Assembly (NCBI GenBank): GCA_900551145.1
Contig: URUQ01000035.1
Location: 1-10,979 of the forward strand
From: an uncultured Eubacteriales bacterium
GTDB lineage: Bacteria > Bacillota > Clostridia > Christensenellales > CAG-917
Direction: 5' to 3'
Length of the DNA stretch: 10,979 nucleotides
Under the pieces are notes generated by a model. The model was not told where the DNA came from and did no database searches. It saw only the letters and a list, made by a program, of their open reading frames with translations. Below, piece by piece: positions 5,386 through 10,979 of this stretch (its first letter is position 1; every line of letters begins with the position of its first letter). A program made the translations under genes and the position numbers.

Positions 5386-6632
5386 TTTGCAAAATACCCC
5401 GCAAGATTTTCGATGGAATAGCTTTGTGTTTCGCCGTTTTGCATATTCTTGATATTTACGACGCCGTTTTGAAGCTCCTCGTCACCGATTACGACGACGT
5501 ATTTTGCGCCCACGCGGTCGGCGTATTTCATTTGTGCCTTTATGCCTCTGTCCATAATATCCGTTTCGGCCTTGATGCCCTCGGAACGCAATTGTGCGAC
5601 GATTTTGCGCGCCTGATTTTGCGCCTCTTCACCGAGGGACGCCACGTAAACGTCTATAGTCTCCGGCTCTGCTTGGAGATTATTTGTATTTTCAAGCACG
5701 AGAAGCAATCTTTCAAGTCCCATACCGAAACCTACGGCGGGAGTCGGCTTTCCGCCCACTTCCTCGACGAGATTGTTGTATCTTCCGCCGCCGCATACCG
5801 TGCCTTGCGCACCTATGTCCGTCGATACGAACTCGAATACCGTGCGCGTATAATAGTCAAGACCTCTCACTATACCGGGATTGACCTTGAACGGAATATC
5901 CAAAGACGTAAGAATTGCTTGCACCTTTTCAAAGTGCGCCTTGCAGTCGTCGCAGAGATAGTCGAGGATTTTTGGTGCGTTTGCCGTAATCGCTTTGCAC
6001 TTTTCCTCTTTGCAGTCAAGGATACGCAAGGGGTTCTTCTCAAATCTCGCTTGGCATTGTCCGCACATAAGGTGCAAGTTTGCGCCTATGTACTCTTTGA
6101 GAGCCTTGTTATATTTGGCACGACACTCGGGACAACCAATACTGTTGATATTGAGTTCGATTTGAGTAAGTCCGACCTTTTTGAGGAGCGTAGAGGCAAG
6201 CGAGATAACTTCCGCGTCTGCGCTCGGGCTGTCGCTACCGTAACACTCCACGCCAAATTGGTGGTGTTCGCGAAGTCTGCCGTTTTGCGGTTTCTCGTAG
6301 CGGAAAACGCTTGCGATATAATACGCCTTCATGGGCATAACGCCTTGTTGCAATCCGTTTTCGATAAAGCAACGCGCAACGCCGGCAGTGCCTTCGGGGC
6401 GCAAAGTCATACTTCTTCCGCCCTTGTCGTCAAAAGTGTACATTTCCTTCGTAACGATATCCGTAGTCTCACCGACACCGCGCAGGAAAAGTTCGGTATG
6501 TTCGAACATAGGCGTGCGTATTTCCTTAAATCCGAATTCCGCCGCCGTCTCTCTTGCTATGTTCTCGACGTAGTGCCACTTGTATGCCTCTTGCGGCAAC
6601 ATATCTTTTGTGCCTTTGGGAATATTAATCAT
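5382..6632 (-). CDS. hisS: Histidine--tRNA ligase
   Basis: This class II aminoacyl-tRNA synthetase charges tRNA-His in the cytoplasm. The 416-residue length is typical of bacterial HisRS. Visible signatures are GTKDMLP at the N-terminus, TLRPEGTAGVAR (76-87), motif 2 with FRYEKPQNGRLREHHQF (110-126), the histidine-specific RGLDYYTRTVFE (256-267), and motif 3 GFGMGLERLL (301-310), followed by an anticodon-binding domain. The insertion between residues 167 and 230 contains eight cysteines in CxxC-like pairs (167/170, 190/193, 207/212, 227/230), a pattern I associate with Bacillota HisRS and possibly zinc binding. ATG at 6632 has AAAGG 7 nt upstream, 15 nt beyond the hslU stop. The gene is within the hslV-hslU-hisS-rseC-like operon. 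Confidence 0.98.
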   Translation of the reverse strand: MINIPKGTKDMLPQEAYKWHYVENIARETAAEFGFKEIRTPMFEHTELFLRGVGETTDIVTKEMYTFDDKGGRSMTLRPEGTAGVARCFIENGLQQGVMPMKAYYIASVFRYEKPQNGRLREHHQFGVECYGSDSPSADAEVISLASTLLKKVGLTQIELNINSIGCPECRAKYNKALKEYIGANLHLMCGQCQARFEKNPLRILDCKEEKCKAITANAPKILDYLCDDCKAHFEKVQAILTSLDIPFKVNPGIVRGLDYYTRTVFEFVSTDIGAQGTVCGGGRYNNLVEEVGGKPTPAVGFGMGLERLLLVLENTNNLQAEPETIDVYVASLGEEAQNQARKIVAQLRSEGIKAETDIMDRGIKAQMKYADRVGAKYVVVIGDEELQNGVVNIKNMQNGETQSYSIENLAGYFAK

Positions 6633-6647
6633 ATTATTACCTTTGTT

Positions 6648-7985
6648 TTAGATTATATAGCGACGCAAGTTTCTTTCTTTGAGATTTCCGCTAATGTGCG
6701 CCTCTACATATTGCTTGTCTATATTGATTTGTTTCGTAACGTTGTCGTCAGCCTCGTATAGCACGTCTTTGAGGAGTGCTTCGAGCACTGCGTGCAAGCG
6801 ACGAGCACCGAGGTTTTCGCTGTTTTCGTTCTCTTCGAACGCAACCTTTGCAATCTCGTCGATAGCGTCGTCCGAGAAGTTGAGTTCCACACCGTCTACG
6901 CCGAGCAATTCCTTGTATTGTTTGAGCACTGCGTTGTCCGGTTCGGTCAAAATCTTGACAAAATCGTCCTTGGTGAGGTTGTCAAGTTCCACTCTAATCG
7001 GGAATCTGCCTTGAAGCTCGGGAATAAGGTCTTCCATACGCGAGATATGGAACGCGCCCGCCGCGATAAAGAGTATAAAGTCAGTGCGGATTGAGCCGTA
7101 TTTGGTCTGCACCGTGCTTCCCTCGACGATTGGCAAAATATCTCTTTGAACGCCTTCTCTTGATACGTCGTGACCTTGTTGAGATGCGTTTGCGCCCGCT
7201 GCGATTTTGTCGATTTCGTCAAGGAACACCACGCCGTCTTGCTCCGCTCTTTGCAAAGCCTCTTGCGTTATTGCGTCCTCGTCAACCATCTTTTCAGCCT
7301 CTTGATTGACGATAAAGTCCATCGCTTGCTTGACGGTGAGTTTTCTCTTCTTCACGGGCATTTTGCCCATCATACCGCCGAATATGCTTCCGAGGTCGAT
7401 TTCACCACCGGGAGCGTTGCCCGGTTGAAGTTGTATTGGCTTTGGTTGTTGGCGTATTTCCATCTCGATGGTTATTCCGTCAAGGTGTCCCGCGCGTATC
7501 TCTTGCAAAAGCTCCTCTCTGAGTTGAGCGTCGCTCTTTTCAGTTGCGCCTGCGGCGTTTTTGCGGATAGGAAGGAGAATATCGCAAAGTTTGTTCTCGG
7601 CAATTTCTGTTGCTCTGGGCATAACTTCTTTGAATTTTTCGTCTCTTACGAGGCGGATAGACACTTCCACGAGGTCGCGGATAATGCTTTCGACGTCTCT
7701 GCCGACATAGCCCACTTCCGTAAATTTGGTTGCTTCCACCTTTACGAACGGTGCTTTGACAATCTTTGCGAGACGACGTGCGATTTCAGTCTTGCCTACG
7801 CCCGTCGGTCCTTTCATAATAATATTTTTCGGCGTGATTTCTTCGCGCATTTCCTCGGGAAGTTTGCTTCTGCGATAGCGATTGCGAAGCGCGATTGCCA
7901 CTGCCACTTTTGCGTCGTGTTGACCGATGATATATCTATCGAGTTCCGCGACGATTTGTTTCGGAGTCATAACGTTGTTATCCAT
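6648..7985 (-). CDS. hslU: HslU (ClpY) ATPase subunit of the HslVU protease
   Basis: This AAA+ unfoldase forms a hexamer that feeds substrates into HslV. The 445-residue length matches the family. Landmarks are TPKQIVAELDRYIIGQ at the N-terminus, Walker A GPTGVGKT (59-66), the pore loop GYVG (92-95), Walker B VVFLDE (252-257), a putative arginine finger in ELQGRFPIR (Arg327), and sensor 2 GARRL (393-397). The I domain spans roughly 105-245. The C-terminus ends LRRYII, the tail that inserts into HslV to activate it. ATG at 7985 has AGAGGT overlapping the hslV stop codon, so the two genes are coupled with 10 nt between them. Confidence 0.98.
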   Translation of the reverse strand: MDNNVMTPKQIVAELDRYIIGQHDAKVAVAIALRNRYRRSKLPEEMREEITPKNIIMKGPTGVGKTEIARRLAKIVKAPFVKVEATKFTEVGYVGRDVESIIRDLVEVSIRLVRDEKFKEVMPRATEIAENKLCDILLPIRKNAAGATEKSDAQLREELLQEIRAGHLDGITIEMEIRQQPKPIQLQPGNAPGGEIDLGSIFGGMMGKMPVKKRKLTVKQAMDFIVNQEAEKMVDEDAITQEALQRAEQDGVVFLDEIDKIAAGANASQQGHDVSREGVQRDILPIVEGSTVQTKYGSIRTDFILFIAAGAFHISRMEDLIPELQGRFPIRVELDNLTKDDFVKILTEPDNAVLKQYKELLGVDGVELNFSDDAIDEIAKVAFEENENSENLGARRLHAVLEALLKDVLYEADDNVTKQINIDKQYVEAHISGNLKERNLRRYII

Positions 7986-7995
7986 AGTTCACCTC

Positions 7996-8532
7996 TCAGA
8001 CGGTCTCGACCGTAATGTGGTCGTTGGTGTATACGCAAATTTCGCTTGCAATTTTAAGAGCCTTATAAGCAATGTCTTTTGCGCTCAAATCCGTAGCGTC
8101 CACGAGTGCGCGTGCCGCGGCAAGCGCATAGTTTCCACCGCTTCCGATTGCGCAAATTCCGTTTTCGGGTTCGATAACTTCACCCGTGCCCGATATTACG
8201 TATATTGCGGTGCTGTCTGCCGCGATAAGCAACGCTTCGAGCTTTCTCCCGCCCTTGTCACTGCGCCAAAGTTCGGCAAGTTCCACTGCGGCTCTCATAA
8301 GATTTCCGCTGTATTTTTGGAGCATTGCCTCAAATTTTTCGGACAATGCAAAAGCATCCGCGACCGAGCCTGCAAACCCGACCACCACTTTATCGTTGTA
8401 AATACGTTTGACTTTGACGGCGTTGCCTTTCATAATGACGCTTTCGCCCATTGTGACTTGACCGTCACCTGCCACCGCGGTTTGTCCGTTGCGCCTAACC
8501 GCGCAAATTGTAGTTCCGCGAAATTCAACCAT
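7996..8532 (-). CDS. hslV: HslV (ClpQ/CodW) protease subunit
   Basis: This is the proteasome-beta-like N-terminal-nucleophile peptidase of the HslVU complex. It has 178 residues. The catalytic nucleophile is expected at Thr7 in MVEFRGTTICAVRRNG, exposed after removal of six residues. This short extension resembles Bacillus CodW, whereas the E. coli protein has only Met before Thr. Asp23 (AGDG) and Lys40 (MKGNAVKV) correspond to the conserved active-site Asp and Lys. FAGSVADAF, WRSDK..RKLEALL and AIGSGGNYALAAARAL are classic. Bacillus CodW is reported to use an N-terminal Ser; whether processing here uses Thr is inferred from GTT at 6-8. AGGAGG at 8541-8546 is 8 nt before ATG. A hairpin array begins just upstream at 8561. 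Confidence 0.98.
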   Translation of the reverse strand: MVEFRGTTICAVRRNGQTAVAGDGQVTMGESVIMKGNAVKVKRIYNDKVVVGFAGSVADAFALSEKFEAMLQKYSGNLMRAAVELAELWRSDKGGRKLEALLIAADSTAIYVISGTGEVIEPENGICAIGSGGNYALAAARALVDATDLSAKDIAYKALKIASEICVYTNDHITVETV

Positions 8533-8560
8533 AGTTTATACCTCCTATATGGGTAATTTG

Positions 8561-8670
8561 AGTGATATTTTTAGCCTGCGGCTAAAAGTGATATTGCGAC
8601 TTCGTCGCAGTGATATTTGTGCTACGCACAAGTGATATTTGCGCCGTAGGCGCAAGTTGTGGAATATTCC
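8561..8670. repeat. Hairpin array 2: four different hairpins separated by AGTGATATT boxes
   Basis: Four exact AGTGATATT boxes start at 8561, 8587, 8609 and 8631 (periods 26, 22 and 22). Each is followed by a perfect hairpin with a 3-nt loop: TTTTAGCC-TGC-GGCTAAAA (8569-8587), TGCGAC-TTC-GTCGCA (8595-8609), TTGTGC-TAC-GCACAA (8617-8631), and TTGCGCC-GTA-GGCGCAA (8639-8655). The block closes with AGTTGTGGAATATTCC (8655-8670), as in array 1. The box is constant while the stems differ in sequence yet stay paired. It lies between hslV and trmFO, 15 nt upstream of the hslV ribosome binding site, in the same orientation to its downstream gene as array 1 has to trxA. It is not coding. Confidence 0.87.
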
Positions 8671-8671
8671 A

Positions 8672-8693
8672 TTAGCGTGCAATGCGCGCCTAA
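8672..8693. other. Hairpin adjoining array 2
   Basis: TTAGCGTGC (8672-8680) pairs with GCGCGCCTAA (8684-8693) through nine pairs, one of them G-T, around one bulged C and a 3-nt loop AAT. It lies just outside the closing AGTTGTGGAATATTCC of array 2 and lacks the AGTGATATT box, so it may be an extra unit or an independent stem. Confidence 0.45.
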
Positions 8694-8694
8694 C

Positions 8695-8803
8695 GTTGCT
8701 CGTAGACAGGCGGAGCCGTAGTATATAACTCCACGAAGAGCCGTTGTGAGCATCAACTTTCTATCCGAGCAACCGCCGAGCCGTCTCAAGGTTGCGAGAC
8801 CTT
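8695..8803. other. Unassigned structured-looking intergenic segment
   Basis: No open frame or tRNA is visible here. GTTGCTCG (8695-8702) is exactly complementary to CGAGCAAC (8766-8773), enclosing about 63 nt. GGCGG (8709-8713) is complementary to CCGCC (8773-8777) in a crossing, pseudoknot-like arrangement. The heptamer GAGCCGT occurs three times, at 8713, 8738 and 8778. Two competing short stems lie at the end: AAGGT/ACCTT (8788-8803) and GTCTC/GAGAC (8783-8800). It might be a small RNA, a non-autonomous mobile element or degenerated DNA. I cannot assign it to a known RNA family. Confidence 0.3.
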
Positions 8804-8806
8804 ACG

Positions 8807-8836
8807 CACAAAAGCAATGCTCCGATTGCTTTTGTG
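8807..8836 (-). terminator. Strong stem-loop behind trmFO, possible terminator
   Basis: CACAAAAGCAAT (8807-8818) and ATTGCTTTTGTG (8825-8836) form a perfect 12-bp stem with a 6-nt loop, starting 14 nt after the trmFO stop. The position is right for a terminator of the topA-trmFO transcript, and the 3' arm contains TTTT. However, no T-tract follows the stem on either strand, so it may instead be a 3'-end stabilising or processing hairpin. Confidence 0.45.
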
Positions 8837-8850
8837 TAGGACGTTTGCGC

Positions 8851-10188
8851 CTAAATATGTGTCAAGTTATCTCGCAGAGATAAGTGACACGTGTTTAGCA
8901 TTCGGCGCAATTCACTTATCGCCCTATCGTGATACGCTTGTTTGCGTTTTGACTTATCTCGGATTCCCGTAATCGAAGGCAAAATTCCGAGATTGGCGTT
9001 CATAGGTTTGAAGTCAAGGCTCATTTGCGACACGTATCTGCAAAGTGCGCCGATTATGGTATATTCGGACGGGATTTGATACTCTTCACCGCAAAGTTCG
9101 CACGCCATGGCTTGCCCTGCGATAAGTCCGCTCATTATGCTCTCGACGTAGCCTTCCACGCCAGAAAGTTGCCCCGCAATATACAGCGTTTTGTTGCCTT
9201 TGAGTCTAAACGTGCCGTCTATAACGTCGGGTGCGTTTATGTATGTGTTGCGGTGCATAATGCCGTATCTGACGAATTCCGCATTTTTGAGCGCGGGGAT
9301 GAGGCGAAATACCCTCTTTTGCTCTCCGTACGTGAGATTGGTCTGAAATCCCACCAGATTATAGCAATCACCCGCAACGTTTTCCTTGCGCAATTGCACC
9401 ACTGCATACGCTTTTTCACCCGTTTGCGGATTGCGAAGTCCCACTGGCTTAAGAGGACCGAAGCGGATAGTGTCACTGCCTCGTTTTGCCATCTCTTCGA
9501 TTGGCATACACCCGTCAAAAAGCTCTTTTTTCTCAAAATCATGAAGCACTACGGTTTGCGCGTTGACGAGTTCGTTATAAAAAATCTCGTATTCGTCCTT
9601 TTGCATCGGAAGATTGAGATAATCCTCACCGCCCTTTCCGTATCTGCCTCCGAAGTACGCTTTTGACATATCTATGCTGTCAAATTCCACAATGGGTGCG
9701 ATAGCGTCGTAAAAATACAATCTATCTTTGCCCGTGATTTTGCCCACTTGCTCTGCAAGTGCATCGCTCGTAAGCGGTCCCGTGGCAACTATCGTCGGAC
9801 GTTCGTCGTCAAGCGTCTTAACTTCCTCTCTTACGAGCGTAAAGTTGTCGTACGCAAACAACGCCTTTTCAACCGCCTCGGAAAACTTTTGTCTATCCAC
9901 CGCAAGCGCGCTTCCCGACGGAACGGCGCACTCTCTTGCGATTTTTAGCAATTTACAACCGAGCAAATCGAGTTCTTCTTTCAAAAGTCCCGACGCAGTG
10001 CACGGTTCGCACGATTTGAGCGAATTGGAACACACGAGCTCCGCAAGGTCGTCCGTTTTATGCGCTCCCGTAGTTTTTTGAGGGCGCATTTCATACATTT
10101 CAACCTTGAAGCCTCTTTCGAGCAATTGCAACGCGCTTTCGCACCCCGCAAGCCCTCCGCCAATGATTTTTATCGTGTGTTCCGCCAT
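8851..10188 (-). CDS. trmFO: Methylenetetrahydrofolate--tRNA-(uracil-5-)-methyltransferase TrmFO
   Basis: This FAD-dependent enzyme makes ribothymidine at position 54 of the tRNA T-loop using 5,10-methylene-THF as carbon donor, unlike SAM-dependent TrmA. The 445-residue length fits. The N-terminal FAD/NAD-binding motif reads IIGGGLAGCESA (8-19), and the family hallmarks KTDDLAELVCSNSLKS (44-59) and DGCMPIEEMA (225-234) are intact. Cys53 and Cys227 match the two cysteines highlighted in Bacillus TrmFO. GVEGYVESIMSGLIAG marks the C-terminal FAD-binding part. ATG at 10188 is preceded only by an A-rich leader with no visible ribosome binding site, although MAEHTIKIIGGG is a normal-length N-terminus. 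topA ends 41 nt upstream, the standard Bacillota arrangement. GlyA in this window makes its folate substrate. Confidence 0.97.
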   Translation of the reverse strand: MAEHTIKIIGGGLAGCESALQLLERGFKVEMYEMRPQKTTGAHKTDDLAELVCSNSLKSCEPCTASGLLKEELDLLGCKLLKIARECAVPSGSALAVDRQKFSEAVEKALFAYDNFTLVREEVKTLDDERPTIVATGPLTSDALAEQVGKITGKDRLYFYDAIAPIVEFDSIDMSKAYFGGRYGKGGEDYLNLPMQKDEYEIFYNELVNAQTVVLHDFEKKELFDGCMPIEEMAKRGSDTIRFGPLKPVGLRNPQTGEKAYAVVQLRKENVAGDCYNLVGFQTNLTYGEQKRVFRLIPALKNAEFVRYGIMHRNTYINAPDVIDGTFRLKGNKTLYIAGQLSGVEGYVESIMSGLIAGQAMACELCGEEYQIPSEYTIIGALCRYVSQMSLDFKPMNANLGILPSITGIRDKSKRKQAYHDRAISELRRMLNTCHLSLRDNLTHI

Positions 10189-10229
10189 AGTTTTTTATTT
10201 GTTATTTTTTGTCTAATGATCCACAATTA

Positions 10230-10942
10230 TTAATTTTCGGAAGTCGTATCTTCGTCCTTCACCAATTCCCTATGTTTGCACTTATGGTCGGTGCAAACGT
10301 AGTACGTCTTGTCGTCGCGCTTGACCACTTTCATAGTGTTTCCGCACTCTGGACAGAAGTACGGCGCGGGGATATCCCAGCTTATAAAGTCGCACTTGGG
10401 ATAGTTGGTGCAACCGTAGAACGTCTTTCCCGCCTTGGAAACGCGTTTGCTCACGTCACCGCCACACTTTGGACATTTCCCGACAACTTCGACGATTTTC
10501 TTGATGTTCTTGCACTTGGGATAGTTGGGGCAAGCCAGGAACGGACCGTATTTGCCGTGGCGCACGACCATTTTTGCACCGCATTTGTCGCAAATCACGT
10601 CACTTTCCTCGTCAGGCATATAACTTCCGCCGCCTTGTTTTGCCGCACGTTCCACAAACTTCATAAGTCTCGGATAGAACGCACCGATAAGCTCTTGCCA
10701 TTGTTGCTTGCCGTCCGCAACTTTGTCTAGCGCGCCTTCGAGACGAGCAGTAAAGTTGAGGTCCATTATATCGGGGAAATTCTTTTCCATATACTCGCAA
10801 ACCGCCTCGCCGAGTTGCGTCGGAGCAATTGCCTTTTGCACTTTTTGGGTATACTCCCTCTTTGCAAGGACGGAGATTATGCTTGCGTACGTGCTCGGAC
10901 GGCCGATACCGTTTTCTTCAAGAGCCTTGACAAGCGTTGCAT
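10230..10942 (-). CDS. topA: DNA topoisomerase I, C-terminal part, 5'-truncated
   Basis: Type IA topoisomerase relaxes negative supercoils. Only the last 236 residues are present. The frame starts at the adapter junction with ATLVKALEENGIGRPSTYASIISVL, the conserved family segment that follows the active-site Tyr region (the Tyr itself is missing). It continues with FTARLEGALDKVADGKQQW. Three C-terminal four-cysteine zinc ribbons follow: CDKC...CPNYPKC, CPKC...CTNYPKC and CPEC...CTDHKC. The GTG at 10839-10841 is an internal codon, not a start: the homologous sequence continues upstream without a stop to base 10942, and the stop that appears beyond that lies in adapter sequence. The tail is KDEDTTSEN. 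trmFO lies 41 nt downstream on the same strand. Confidence 0.97.
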
Positions 10943-10979
10943 CTGTCTCTTATACACATCTGACGCTGCCGACGAATTA
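10943..10979 (-). other. Nextera (Tn5) adapter remnant, read-1 side
   Basis: CTGTCTCTTATACACATCT (10943-10961) is the reverse complement of the Tn5 mosaic end. The next 14 bases (10962-10975) continue into the Nextera read-1 (i5-side) adapter. The last four bases ATTA fall where the sample index would begin. None of this is genomic. Confidence 0.97.

Noticed and set aside
4856..5452. 198-codon plus-strand open frame
   Set aside because: It is antisense to the RseC-like gene and starts inside an intergenic repeat; its composition is not protein-like.
5424..6761. 445-codon plus-strand open frame
   Set aside because: It lies antisense to hisS and the end of hslU, both of which have full family motifs and ribosome binding sites; its product shows no domain.
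7170..8015. 281-codon plus-strand open frame
   Set aside because: It is antisense to hslU, which is unambiguous; it is a shadow of codon bias.
10839..10841. GTG start for topA
   Set aside because: Family-typical topoisomerase sequence continues upstream to the adapter junction, so this is an internal Val codon.

Overview
The window looks like one complete assembled contig of a low-coverage or metagenomic draft. Both ends are Illumina Nextera transposon-adapter sequence (1-22 and 10943-10975), so biological sequence runs only from 23 to 10942, and the first and last genes are cut by library fragmentation rather than by biology. The organism is most likely an uncultured Clostridia-type member of the Bacillota. 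Supporting this are the order topA-trmFO-...-hslV-hslU (the Bacillus topA-gid-codV-clpQ-clpY neighbourhood), a CodW-like HslV with a short N-terminal extension before the catalytic Thr, folate/FAD-dependent TrmFO, an AprX-like protease without a signal peptide, and several strong purine-rich ribosome binding sites. Taxonomy below class cannot be read from this sequence.

Layout, left to right. (a) 23-805, plus: the C-terminal two thirds of a class V aminotransferase of the cysteine desulfurase type, followed by a doubtful small ORF. (b) 987-2386, minus: an 85-residue helical protein whose stop region overlaps the leader of an AprX-like subtilase. An unrecognised Met-rich 199-residue protein (2444-3043, plus) diverges from this pair across a 57-bp intergenic region holding a palindrome. 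(c) 3015-4610, minus: trxA-glyA, ended by a strong intrinsic terminator that lies inside the convergent 199-residue gene. (d) 4611-4950: an intergenic block with an array of short hairpins separated by a 9-bp box, plus two inverted copies of a GTCATT...AATC repeat. (e) 4951-8532, minus: a tight operon hslV-hslU-hisS-RseC/SoxR-reductase-like gene. (f) 8533-8850: a second hairpin array of the same design, followed by an unassigned structured-looking segment and a 12-bp stem-loop behind trmFO. (g) 8851-10942, minus: topA (3' part) and trmFO.

Most genes are housekeeping: DNA topology, tRNA modification and charging, one-carbon metabolism, thiol redox and ATP-dependent proteolysis. The unusual content is in the two intergenic blocks. 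Each carries a run of different but self-complementary stems, mostly with 3-nt loops, punctuated by AGTGATATT and closed by AGTTGTGGAATATTC. Both sit in the same orientation immediately upstream of the ribosome binding site of a minus-strand gene (trxA and hslV). The second lies where Bacillus carries codV/xerC. I do not recognise a named family for these arrays.
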